Under the pieces are notes generated by a model. That model ran no database searches. It had not been told where the DNA came from and was given only the letters and a program-made list of their open reading frames with translations. From Mediterranea massiliensis (GTDB lineage Bacteria > Bacteroidota > Bacteroidia > Bacteroidales > Bacteroidaceae), in contig SUYA01000001.1 in NCBI GenBank assembly GCA_015060695.1, positions 356,686-420,685 of the forward strand: a stretch of 64,000 nt of DNA. The letters are read 5' to 3'. Shown here in pieces: positions 17,835-25,140 of this stretch. Position 1 is the stretch's first letter. Each line of letters starts with the position of its first letter. The translations under genes were made by a program, and so were the position numbers.

Positions 17835-19082
17835 TTATTTTACTTTCACCTGATTCTTATTACGGAACTCACTCATGTCGCTCACCACCACTTGGTCGCC
17901 CGGTTGGAGGCCGCTGACCACCTCTACGTACTCAAAGTTCGAGTCGCCCAACTTTACTTTGCGTTTCACTAAGCGGTTGTCTCCATCAAGTACGAACAAT
18001 TCGTAATCGCCCCGTCCCACGTAGTACGAAGCATTGGCTATGCGCATCACGTCTTCTTTCACGGCATTCATCACATAGACATCGGTCTTCAAGCCTGAAC
18101 GCAAACGCTTGTGGCTATCATCGTTTAGTTGCACGCTGAACGAGATGACTCCATTCTTCGATAGCGGTGTAACGCTGCTGATGTTTCCCTCCAACTTTTC
18201 ACTACCAATCTTCACAATGGCTCGTCCGCCGGCGGCTACACGGTCGCCATAGGCATCGGCAATCTCGGCCTCCACCTTGAAGTGACTAAGGTCGGAAATG
18301 ATGGCTACCTGCTCGCCTTGCGATACTTGAGCACCCACTTGGTTGTTGATGAAGGTCAAGATGGCCTTGCGAGGGGCCCGAATCTGTGCATCGTCCAAAG
18401 TACGTTTCATCTCGGCCAAGCTCTTGGCAAAGATGTTGAACTCAAGTTCTTTCACCTTCAAGTCGGCCGCTTTTACCAACTGTTCGTTTTCGTACATCTG
18501 TTGCAATTGCTCCAATTCCAGCTTGCCGGTATTATAGGCCAGCTCGGCTTGTCGTACCTTGTCGGTGGTGCCGCTACCCAAGCTGTCGAGGTATCGCTCG
18601 TTGCGCAACTCTACCTCCATGCGGTTCAGCTTCATGGCACTGACCTTTACCTTCATGGCCAAGTCGCTCAAATAGGTTTTGTTGTTCACCCGTAGTTGCT
18701 CCAATTGGTAACGTTTCATCTGCTCTTCGTCCAGCAACTTGCGATACTGGGTTTCGGTGCTTTGCAAATCGAGCTTCAAGATGGGAGTACCCACCTCTAC
18801 GCTATCGCCTCCCTTGCGGTAAACCTCTATGATTCGGGTGGTTATGGGCGAATTGATTATCTCTTCGAAGGCCGGTACTACGGTTCCCGATGCACTGACG
18901 CTGACCTCAATGACACCGGTATCGACCGTTGTAATTACCAAATCCTTTCGGTTGACGCTGCTACGCATCAACCCTATCAACAACATTACACAGCCTATGC
19001 CGACTCCCAGCATACCGCCGTACTTGAAAATCTTTTTGCGACGTTCTTTCTCGCGCACTTCTTTCGGAATTTCTCTGTCCAT
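17835..19082 (-). CDS. HlyD/MacA-type periplasmic adaptor protein
   Basis: A 415-aa membrane-fusion protein and the first gene of the export locus. A charged N-terminus (to about residue 18) precedes a single helix (about 20-42). Then come the first half of a barrel-sandwich (GVIEVSVSASGTVVPAFEEII), a long alpha-hairpin (about 115-225, RNERYLDSLG and KLELEQLQQMYENEQLVKAAD), the second barrel half (APRKAILTFINNQVGAQVSQGEQVA) and beta-barrel/membrane-proximal domains ending VVVSDMSEFRNKNQVKVK. Such adaptors link an inner-membrane ABC permease to TolC. Transcription probably starts near 19162 from the sigma-54-type site at 19174-19188, giving a leader of about 80 nt. Confidence 0.93.
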   Translation of the reverse strand: MDREIPKEVREKERRKKIFKYGGMLGVGIGCVMLLIGLMRSSVNRKDLVITTVDTGVIEVSVSASGTVVPAFEEIINSPITTRIIEVYRKGGDSVEVGTPILKLDLQSTETQYRKLLDEEQMKRYQLEQLRVNNKTYLSDLAMKVKVSAMKLNRMEVELRNERYLDSLGSGTTDKVRQAELAYNTGKLELEQLQQMYENEQLVKAADLKVKELEFNIFAKSLAEMKRTLDDAQIRAPRKAILTFINNQVGAQVSQGEQVAIISDLSHFKVEAEIADAYGDRVAAGGRAIVKIGSEKLEGNISSVTPLSKNGVISFSVQLNDDSHKRLRSGLKTDVYVMNAVKEDVMRIANASYYVGRGDYELFVLDGDNRLVKRKVKLGDSNFEYVEVVSGLQPGDQVVVSDMSEFRNKNQVKVK

Positions 19083-19139
19083 TTTATCAAAATTTTATTG
19101 TTTGTTCTAAATTTCTCCATCGGCAAGCAAAACCACTAT

Positions 19140-19155
19140 GCAAACTTGCGTGCCA
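19140..19155 (-). promoter_or_regulatory. Degenerate second sigma-54-like element (spacer one base too long)
   Basis: On the minus strand the sequence reads TGGCACGCAAGTTTGC. The TGGCAC and TTGC parts are intact, but 11 bases instead of 10 separate the GG and GC doublets. Sigma-54 is strict about this spacing, so it is probably inactive or weak. It lies 34 bp downstream of the well-formed element at 19174-19188. Confidence 0.3.
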
Positions 19156-19173
19156 AACTCTACCCAATATACA

Positions 19174-19188
19174 GCAAAAAGTGTGCCA
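19174..19188 (-). promoter_or_regulatory. Sigma-54 (-24/-12) promoter of the export operon
   Basis: On the minus strand the sequence is TGGCACACTTTTTGC, an exact match to TGGCAC-N5-TTGC, with GG and GC ten bases apart. The predicted start is about 12 bases further, near 19162, some 80 nt before the adaptor ATG at 19082. The last two genes of the operon encode a sigma-54-dependent activator and its kinase, which supports function. Confidence 0.75.
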
Positions 19189-19233
19189 AAACATTAAATC
19201 GCTGATAATCAGTATCAAATCAATTTACCAGAC

Positions 19234-19249
19234 TGTCCGTTATCGGACA
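19234..19249. promoter_or_regulatory. Enhancer site 1: perfect 16-bp palindrome
   Basis: TGTCCGTTATCGGACA is an inverted repeat with six-base arms and a four-base centre, centred about 80 bp upstream of the predicted sigma-54 start site. That is where enhancer-binding proteins of the NtrC class usually bind. I infer it is the operator of the regulator encoded at 6225-7586. Confidence 0.6.
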
Positions 19250-19252
19250 TTT

Positions 19253-19268
19253 CGTTCAAAATCGGACA
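19253..19268. promoter_or_regulatory. Enhancer site 2: degenerate copy of the palindrome
   Basis: CGTTCAAAATCGGACA keeps the right arm (ATCGGACA) of site 1 with a changed left arm. Its centre is 19 bp from that of site 1, close to two helical turns, so two dimers could bind on nearly the same face of the helix, as is usual for NtrC-type activators. Confidence 0.45.
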
Positions 19269-19351
19269 AGAACGATTCCACTTTCCGGTCATCATGAAGG
19301 GGTCTGGTTCGCTTCCGGCTCGCTTCTCGCACGCTACATGTACGCACGCTG

Positions 19352-19450
19352 TTCGGTCGTTCTTCGGTCGTTGTTCGGTGTTTGTTCGCTCTCTATAGGA
19401 CCGAAGAACGACCGAAGAAACACCGAAGAAACACCGAAGCGAGACCGAAC
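19352..19450. repeat. Inverted pair of 11-bp tandem arrays (TTCGG units / CCGAA units)
   Basis: The left arm has TTCGG-starting units at 19352, 19363, 19374 and a decayed one at 19385, exactly 11 bp apart. The right arm has CCGAA-starting units at 19401, 19412, 19423, 19434 and 19445, also 11 bp apart and of the form CCGAAGAAACA. The arms are reverse complements, about ten bases apart, so the DNA could form a long imperfect hairpin or cruciform. The flanks (19300-19340 and 19450-19500) hold further diverged units such as GAAGCGAG. No convincing gene lies across it. Confidence 0.75.
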
Positions 19451-19743
19451 CAGAAGCGAGCCAAGTACGGCCGAGAAGCGAAACGGGTTTTCGGCGGCCC
19501 CTTGAGGGTAGCGTGGCCTTTGCTCTCCTCGCGGGACGTGCAAATATTAATCACGCTCCTCGATTTTAGCTACTCTAAAACCGAACTATTTTAAAAATTA
19601 ACAACTGACAACATCTTAACAAATTGATTATCAATAAAATAAAAATTGATAAAAAGAAAATATTTTTATTTTGTCAAAATAACAGTAAAATAGTAGTATT
19701 ATTTTACAAAATAGAGAGGTAAAGATGATAATTAGTGATTAGC

Positions 19744-19785
19744 GATGAGTGGTTAGTGATGAGTGGTTAGTGATGAGTGTTTAGT
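19744..19785. repeat. Tandem repeat, three copies of a 14-bp unit
   Basis: The unit GATGAGTGGTTAGT occurs at 19744, 19758 and 19772; the third has one change (GTTT for GGTT). It is preceded by related partial units (AATTAGTGATTAGC). Related sequence occurs in other intergenic regions of this window near 15151, 34111, 50832 and 50896. Confidence 0.7.
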
Positions 19786-19792
19786 GGTAATC

Positions 19793-20190
19793 AACTCTCC
19801 CTCTGTTTATTAGCTGAAGCTCAAAACAGCTTTGATTAATACACTAATGAATAGTGAGGGAGTACCCCGAAGGGGGGAGGGAGTTGAAAGATTACAGTTA
19901 GTTTGTGTATTCGAACTCCCCCGTCCTAACGGACACCCCCTCTATAAATAGCGGGGGAATAAGAAAGAAAAGGAAAACTCTCCCTCTGTTTATAGAGGGA
20001 GTACGGCGAAGCCGGGAGGGAGTTAAAGAATACACAAGCAACGGTATTCAAAACTCCTCCACCGCAAGCGGTCCCCCTCCCCTATGAACAGGAGAGGAAT
20101 AAAGGAAAAGAAACTCTCCTCCACTATACTTTAATGAAAAAGTATAAGAGGTTTTGAGCGTTAGCTAATTTATAGGGGGAGGGAGTTAAA
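19793..20190. repeat. Cluster of palindromic CTCCCTC/GAGGGAG repeat units
   Basis: About five imperfect units occur at roughly 19793-19886, 19913-19960, 19976-20024, 20051-20100 and 20112-20188. A typical one (19978-20024) reads ACTCTCCCTCTGTTTATAGA, then GGGAG, then a GC-rich hairpin GTACGGCGAAGCC and GGGAGGGAGTT. Units alternate in orientation. The first and last carry extra sequence in the loop, related to each other but in opposite orientation (AGCTCAAAACAGC at 19817 against GGTTTTGAGCGTTAGC at 20150). This resembles REP-like intergenic palindromes. I see no gene in 19083-20229. Confidence 0.65.
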
Positions 20191-20229
20191 AAATTAGCAT
20201 TCCTTAACAGTTGTCATATTGTTTTACAA

Positions 20230-21642
20230 TTACCAATTATAGTTGATACCGAAGCTAAGCAACTCTTTTAACTGGAAATAGCTGTCGCCCGACTTGGGTG
20301 CAGTGCTATCGTCGTAGCGAGCATGTATATAGAGTTTGGTAGAAAGATATTTGCTAACGGCAAAGTTGAACGTATTCTCCCACTCGATGCGCACCCACTT
20401 GTAGCTGGTCAGATAACTGAGGCGAGATTCTAAAGAGATGTTATCGAGAATCTTCCAATTTAAATTAGAAGATACTTCCGAACCGAAGTTGTGCTTCACC
20501 CGTTTTCCTTCATCGATACCGTAGGAAGTTTCGTTAACCTCCTTGTTACCTACGTAAGTCATGGCATGGGTCAAAGGAGCCAAGAATACGGAAAGAGTAT
20601 ATTTTTTCTTCTTCAGCTTGAAGTCCATACCGATATTCGATGTTAAATAGGCTGGTGCGAGGAATGCGGTTTTCATCACTTCGCTATTGGCATTAAATCC
20701 GTGACAGAACTGGGTTTTAAATTCGGTAGCAACGGTATAATACCAATTTTTGGCGGCTTGCACACCCAACTTACTATACAATCGCAGTTGGTCGGTATTG
20801 ACTAAGTAATCGTGATATTGGTCGGAAGGAGTGGATGCAAAGCCCAATTTGGCATCTATCAGGTTTTCCCATTGCACTTTCTCCTTGTCGTTATAATTGG
20901 CAAACAGTTTGAAAGTGGCCAGCATACTGGTGTTGCTTTCACCACCTTTATACCAATTGTCCGAAATATAGTTTTGCGTCATCTGCAACGAGCCACTTCC
21001 ACCGGTTGTCCACCAATTGGGTTTATGAATAATGACATCGGCTTCTTCGTCAAATTCCACATCACTTGTATTTCCGTATAGGGCAGCTACGGTAGGTTTC
21101 GATTGAGCCTCTTTGTTGATGTTATCTTTATATACTTTGTCGATTAAGTCATCTTCACTGCCCTTCACATAGGTGGGCAGATTGACATAAGCCTTTATCA
21201 AGGCGGCATCTACCGAAGCATTGACACGTGCTATCTCGTCTAACTCCCATGTATCAAGGGGTAGCAGGCTTTCGGCCGATGGTTGTGCTACCAACGGTTT
21301 CAAGGTGTCGATTTCAAGTTTCGAGAATCGCTCTATCGGTGAATGATAATAGATTAGCGGAACAAACAAACGGTAATAGTAAGAATTATCTTCTATGTAG
21401 CGGGGGGGAGTCTGCGGATCGTTCAAATATTCGAGTACACCTATATATTTATCATATAGGATGGAGACGGTATCTAAGGTAAATCCTTCACCATCGGGAA
21501 CCAACTTCAACAAGAATTGGGTTTGCATCAATTCAGACAAGGTGTCGGGTTGCTGTACGTTAGCATTGGTTACCTGCTGGGCACCAACCATAGCAGGAAA
21601 TAATATGGCAAATAGGCTTACTAAAATATCTTTTTTCTTCAT
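20230..21642 (-). CDS. DUF3078 domain-containing outer-membrane protein
   Basis: A 470-aa protein with a signal peptide (MKKKDILVSLFAILFPAMVGA, cleaved before QQVT). The second half, from about residue 205 (NWWTTGGSGSLQMTQNYISD), has the Trp/Asn/Tyr-rich alternating strands of the DUF3078 family and ends in the terminal strand ELLSFGINYNW, as in outer-membrane barrels. The first part is charged and probably periplasmic. Its function is unknown. It is transcribed divergently from yidC; the intergenic DNA has a possible -7 element TATTTTTG for this gene at 21671-21678 (minus). The stop is followed by the repeat cluster. Confidence 0.85.
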   Translation of the reverse strand: MKKKDILVSLFAILFPAMVGAQQVTNANVQQPDTLSELMQTQFLLKLVPDGEGFTLDTVSILYDKYIGVLEYLNDPQTPPRYIEDNSYYYRLFVPLIYYHSPIERFSKLEIDTLKPLVAQPSAESLLPLDTWELDEIARVNASVDAALIKAYVNLPTYVKGSEDDLIDKVYKDNINKEAQSKPTVAALYGNTSDVEFDEEADVIIHKPNWWTTGGSGSLQMTQNYISDNWYKGGESNTSMLATFKLFANYNDKEKVQWENLIDAKLGFASTPSDQYHDYLVNTDQLRLYSKLGVQAAKNWYYTVATEFKTQFCHGFNANSEVMKTAFLAPAYLTSNIGMDFKLKKKKYTLSVFLAPLTHAMTYVGNKEVNETSYGIDEGKRVKHNFGSEVSSNLNWKILDNISLESRLSYLTSYKWVRIEWENTFNFAVSKYLSTKLYIHARYDDSTAPKSGDSYFQLKELLSFGINYNW

Positions 21643-21712
21643 GTCTTCTATAAAAAAGGTTTATCCGTTGCAAAAATAGTTGAAAAAAGCGTAGTATCCC
21701 CCTTTTTTTTCA

Positions 21713-21720
21713 TAATTTTG
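21713..21720 (+). promoter_or_regulatory. Possible -7 promoter element for yidC
   Basis: TAATTTTG matches TAnnTTTG and lies about 105 bp before the yidC ATG. No TTTG is found 19-21 bp upstream, so the -33 part is missing or unusual. Moderate to low confidence. Confidence 0.35.
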
Positions 21721-21828
21721 CACGTTCTTTTGCAGAAAAAGAGCGAATGTTAACTATTACATCGTTTTTTTTCATCTAAAGGACAGTAACGAATTAAATC
21801 ATAAACTATAAATCATAAATTAATAAAG

Positions 21829-23685
21829 ATGGACAAAAACACCATTACCGGCCTTGTGCTGATTGGCATTCTGTTAGTGGGCTTCAGCTTCTTGAGCCGT
21901 CCCAGCGAGGAACAGATGGAAGCGTGGCAACGCTACAACGACTCAATAGCCTTAGTACAACAACGGGAAGCCGACTTGAAAGCCAAAGCCGACGCTGCAC
22001 TGGCCAACGAACGTGCATTGGCAATAGCCAACGACTCAAACGCCTTGTTCTTCAATGCCCGTCAAGGTGCCGACGAACTGATTACTATCCAAAACAACTT
22101 GGCTGAACTCTCCATCAGTACCAAGGGAGGACGTGTCTATTCGGCCGTACTGAAAGAGTATATGGAGCAAGACAAAAAGACTCCGGTACAACTATTCAAC
22201 GGCAAGGATGCCAACATGAACTTCTTGTTCTACAACACCAAGGAGACCATTCAGACAGACCAATACTACTTTAAGCCGGTGGAACGCACCGATAGCAGTG
22301 TGGTGATGCGACTACAGGCCGATAGCGCCAGCTACATTGACTTCCGCTATGCCATGCATCCGGACACATACTTGGTAAATTTCACCATACAGGCGGTGAA
22401 CATGGGTGACAAGTTGGCGGCTACCAACCACACCGTAGATATAGAGTGGAGCCAACGTGCCCGTCAAATTGAAAAAGGTTATTATTACGAAAATCGTTTG
22501 GCCGAATTGACTTATAAGATTTTGGGTGACGACACCGACTATCTGTCGAACATGAGCGATGATAGCAAGGAGGTACCTGAAAGGCTGAATTGGATTGCAT
22601 TCAAAAACCAGTTCTTCTCTTCGGTATTCATTACCGATGCCGGTTTTGAAAAGAGTAAGCTGACCTCCAAACTGGAGCCACAAGGTAGCGGATACATCAA
22701 AGATTATTCGGCCGAAATGAATACAGCCTTCGACCCCACCGGACAAGAACCGACCGAAATGTATTTCTACTTCGGCCCCAACCACTACAAGATTCTGAGT
22801 GCTTTGGATGACGGACGTGCAAACGACTGGGACTTGAACCGTATGGTTTACTTGGGTTGGCCACTTATCCGCTGGATTAACCAATTCTTCACCATCAACC
22901 TTTTCGACTGGTTGACCGGATGGGGATTGAGCATGGGTGTAGTGTTGCTATTGATGACCTTGATTGTGAAAATTCTGGTTTATCCCACCACTTGGAAGAC
23001 CTATCTTTCTTCGGCCAAGATGCGTGCTTTGAAACCAAAAATTGATGAAATCAATGCCAAGTATCCCAAGCAAGAGGATGCCATGAAGAAGCAACAAGAG
23101 GTGATGCAACTATATAGTCTGTATGGTGTCAGCCCTATGGGTGGATGCTTGCCGATGTTGATTCAGATGCCTATCATCATGGCGTTGTTCTTCTTCTTGC
23201 CCAGTGCCATCGAACTTCGTCAACAAAGTTTCTTGTGGGCCGATGACCTCTCAACATATGATGCCATCATCAACCTGCCTTTCCGCATACCGTTCTTGGG
23301 AAGTCACATCAGCCTCTTCTGCTTGCTGATGACAGCCACCAACATGCTGAACACCATGTATATGATGAAGCAACAAGACAACGGTGCCAATCCGCAAATG
23401 GCGGCTATGAAGTGGATGTCATACCTGATGCCGTTGATGTTCTTCTTTGTATTGAACGATTATCCCTCAGGATTGAATTACTACTACTTTATCTCAACCC
23501 TTATCAGTGTGATAACTACCATTATCTTCCGTAAGACCACCAATGAGGCTCGTTTGTTGGCACAATTGGAAGCCAACAAGAAAGATCCGAAGATGATGAA
23601 GAAAACCGGCTTTGCCGCACGCTTGGAGGCTATGCAAAAGCAACAAGAAGAGTTGATGCGCCAGCAACAACAACGTAAGAGATAA
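21829..23685 (+). CDS. yidC: Membrane protein insertase YidC
   Basis: A 618-aa insertase of the long Gram-negative form. The first helix (about 6-22) is followed by a large periplasmic beta-domain (about 25-350), then the conserved Oxa1/YidC core: [26 protein letters not shown], a cytoplasmic hairpin ([16 protein letters not shown]), [18 protein letters not shown] and [16 protein letters not shown]. The C-terminus is basic and Gln-rich ([15 protein letters not shown]). YidC inserts and folds inner-membrane proteins with or without SecYEG. A strong hairpin terminator lies 18 bp after the stop, before the MATE gene. Confidence 0.98.
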   Translation: MDKNTITGLVLIGILLVGFSFLSRPSEEQMEAWQRYNDSIALVQQREADLKAKADAALANERALAIANDSNALFFNARQGADELITIQNNLAELSISTKGGRVYSAVLKEYMEQDKKTPVQLFNGKDANMNFLFYNTKETIQTDQYYFKPVERTDSSVVMRLQADSASYIDFRYAMHPDTYLVNFTIQAVNMGDKLAATNHTVDIEWSQRARQIEKGYYYENRLAELTYKILGDDTDYLSNMSDDSKEVPERLNWIAFKNQFFSSVFITDAGFEKSKLTSKLEPQGSGYIKDYSAEMNTAFDPTGQEPTEMYFYFGPNHYKILSALDDGRANDWDLNRMVYLGWPLIRWINQFFTINLFDWLTGWGLSMGVVLLLMTLIVKILVYPTTWKTYLSSAKMRALKPKIDEINAKYPKQEDAMKKQQEVMQLYSLYGVSPMGGCLPMLIQMPIIMALFFFLPSAIELRQQSFLWADDLSTYDAIINLPFRIPFLGSHISLFCLLMTATNMLNTMYMMKQQDNGANPQMAAMKWMSYLMPLMFFFVLNDYPSGLNYYYFISTLISVITTIIFRKTTNEARLLAQLEANKKDPKMMKKTGFAARLEAMQKQQEELMRQQQQRKR

Positions 23686-23702
23686 CTCTATAAAAGCAAC
23701 AT

Positions 23703-23746
23703 AAAGGAGTTAAAAGGAGAGGTGCATCTTCTTTTAACTCCTTTTT
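23703..23746 (+). terminator. Rho-independent terminator after yidC
   Basis: A 14-bp perfect stem (AAAGGAGTTAAAAG with CTTTTAACTCCTTT), a 14-base loop and a T run. It lies 12 bp before the MATE ATG, so it may attenuate rather than fully stop transcription into the next gene. Confidence 0.75.
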
Positions 23747-23757
23747 AAATAAAGCCC

Positions 23758-25095
23758 ATGAAGCAAACAAGATACAGCAATCGAGAGATTTGGCACGTAG
23801 CCTACCCCATCCTCGTCAGTCTGGTAATGGAACAGATTATCGGCATGACCGATACCGCTTTTTTGGGGCGCGTGGGCGAAGTGGAATTGGGAGCTTCGGC
23901 CATTGCCGGCATCTTCTATGTGGTGGTGTTCATGATTGCCTTTGGTTTTAGCATCGGAGCGCAGATAATGATGGCCCGCCGCAACGGAGAAGAAAAGTAT
24001 GTAAAAATAGGCGGGCTGTTTTATCAAGGGCTCTATTTCCAGATGGGGCTGGCCACTTGTATGTTCCTGCTTTGTCTTTTTTTTGCTCCTTACTTATTGC
24101 GCATCATTGTTTCATCGGATAATGTCTATCGGGCCTCACTCGATTACCTGAATTGGCGCATACCGGGCTTCTTCTTCTCGTTTGCCACCGTCATGTTTCG
24201 TTCGTTCTATGTAGCAACGACCCAAACCAAGACGCTGACCTTGAATTCGCTGGTTATGGTAATAAGCAATGTGGTGTTTAACTACCTCTTGATTTTTGGT
24301 AAGTTTGGCCTTCCGGCCATGGGCATTTCGGGTGCGGCATTAGGCTCTACATTGGCCGGCATGGTGTCGCTTTTATTCTTTCTGTTATACACCTACAAGC
24401 GAATAGACATTGCCAAGTATGGTTTGAACACCATTCCACCGTTGAAAACCGGTAGTTTGAAACGTATGCTGAAAATTTCGTTTTGGACCATGATACAAAA
24501 CTTCGTGTCACTATCCACTTGGTTTCTGCTCTTTCTGTACATTGAGCACTTGGGTGAACGTTCGTTGGCCATCACCAACATCATACGCAACGTATCGGGC
24601 ATTCCCTTCATGATCATCAATGCCTTTGCGGCTACTTGCGGCTCGTTGGTCAGCAATCAGATAGGAGCCGGATTCGGTGATTCGGTGCGCAACACCATTC
24701 ATCAGCACATTCGCCTGGCCTATGCCATTGTATTGCCGTTAGTGGCATTGTTTGCCTTGTTTCCCAACGTGGTATTGGGCATTTATACCGACATATCCGA
24801 CTTACGGCAAGCCGCTATTCCATCGCTCTATGTGCTCTGCTCCACCTACTTACTGGTAGCACCTGCCAACATCTATTTCCAAGCCGTATCGGGCACCGGA
24901 AATACCCGCACGGCCTTTGTATTAGAATTGGGTACATTGGTGGCCTACACCACCTACATTACCTACATTGTATATATCAAACGATGTGATGTAGCCGTGG
25001 CGTGGACGTCGGAATATGTTTACAACGGTTTGTTGCTCATAGCCTGCTACTTATACATAAAACGAGGCAGTTGGAAACTAAATCGGAGCATGTAA
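23758..25095 (+). CDS. MATE family efflux transporter
   Basis: A 445-aa membrane protein with twelve predicted helices. The first helix begins IWHVAYPILVSLVMEQIIGMTDTAFLGRVG, the typical MATE N-terminal lobe, and the second lobe starts near residue 240 (MLKISFWTMIQNFVSLSTW). MATE proteins exchange H+ or Na+ for cationic drugs or metabolites; the substrate cannot be told from the sequence. It follows yidC after the terminator hairpin and precedes the S9 peptidase gene by 45 bp. Confidence 0.93.
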   Translation: MKQTRYSNREIWHVAYPILVSLVMEQIIGMTDTAFLGRVGEVELGASAIAGIFYVVVFMIAFGFSIGAQIMMARRNGEEKYVKIGGLFYQGLYFQMGLATCMFLLCLFFAPYLLRIIVSSDNVYRASLDYLNWRIPGFFFSFATVMFRSFYVATTQTKTLTLNSLVMVISNVVFNYLLIFGKFGLPAMGISGAALGSTLAGMVSLLFFLLYTYKRIDIAKYGLNTIPPLKTGSLKRMLKISFWTMIQNFVSLSTWFLLFLYIEHLGERSLAITNIIRNVSGIPFMIINAFAATCGSLVSNQIGAGFGDSVRNTIHQHIRLAYAIVLPLVALFALFPNVVLGIYTDISDLRQAAIPSLYVLCSTYLLVAPANIYFQAVSGTGNTRTAFVLELGTLVAYTTYITYIVYIKRCDVAVAWTSEYVYNGLLLIACYLYIKRGSWKLNRSM

Positions 25096-25140
25096 TATAC
25101 TGTAATTTTAAACATAACAACAAATATTAGTATCATAAAC

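Noticed and set aside
19334..19594. Open frames of about 70 codons on both strands across the 11-bp repeats
   Set aside because: They come from the repeats themselves, which have few stop codons; the translations are Arg/Pro-rich repeats with no start signals.
19905..20087. 60-codon open frame inside the palindromic cluster
   Set aside because: It spans several repeat units and has no ribosome-binding site or family character.
19352..20190. CRISPR array
   Set aside because: Repeat units are adjacent or palindromic, with no unique spacers of uniform length and no cas genes.
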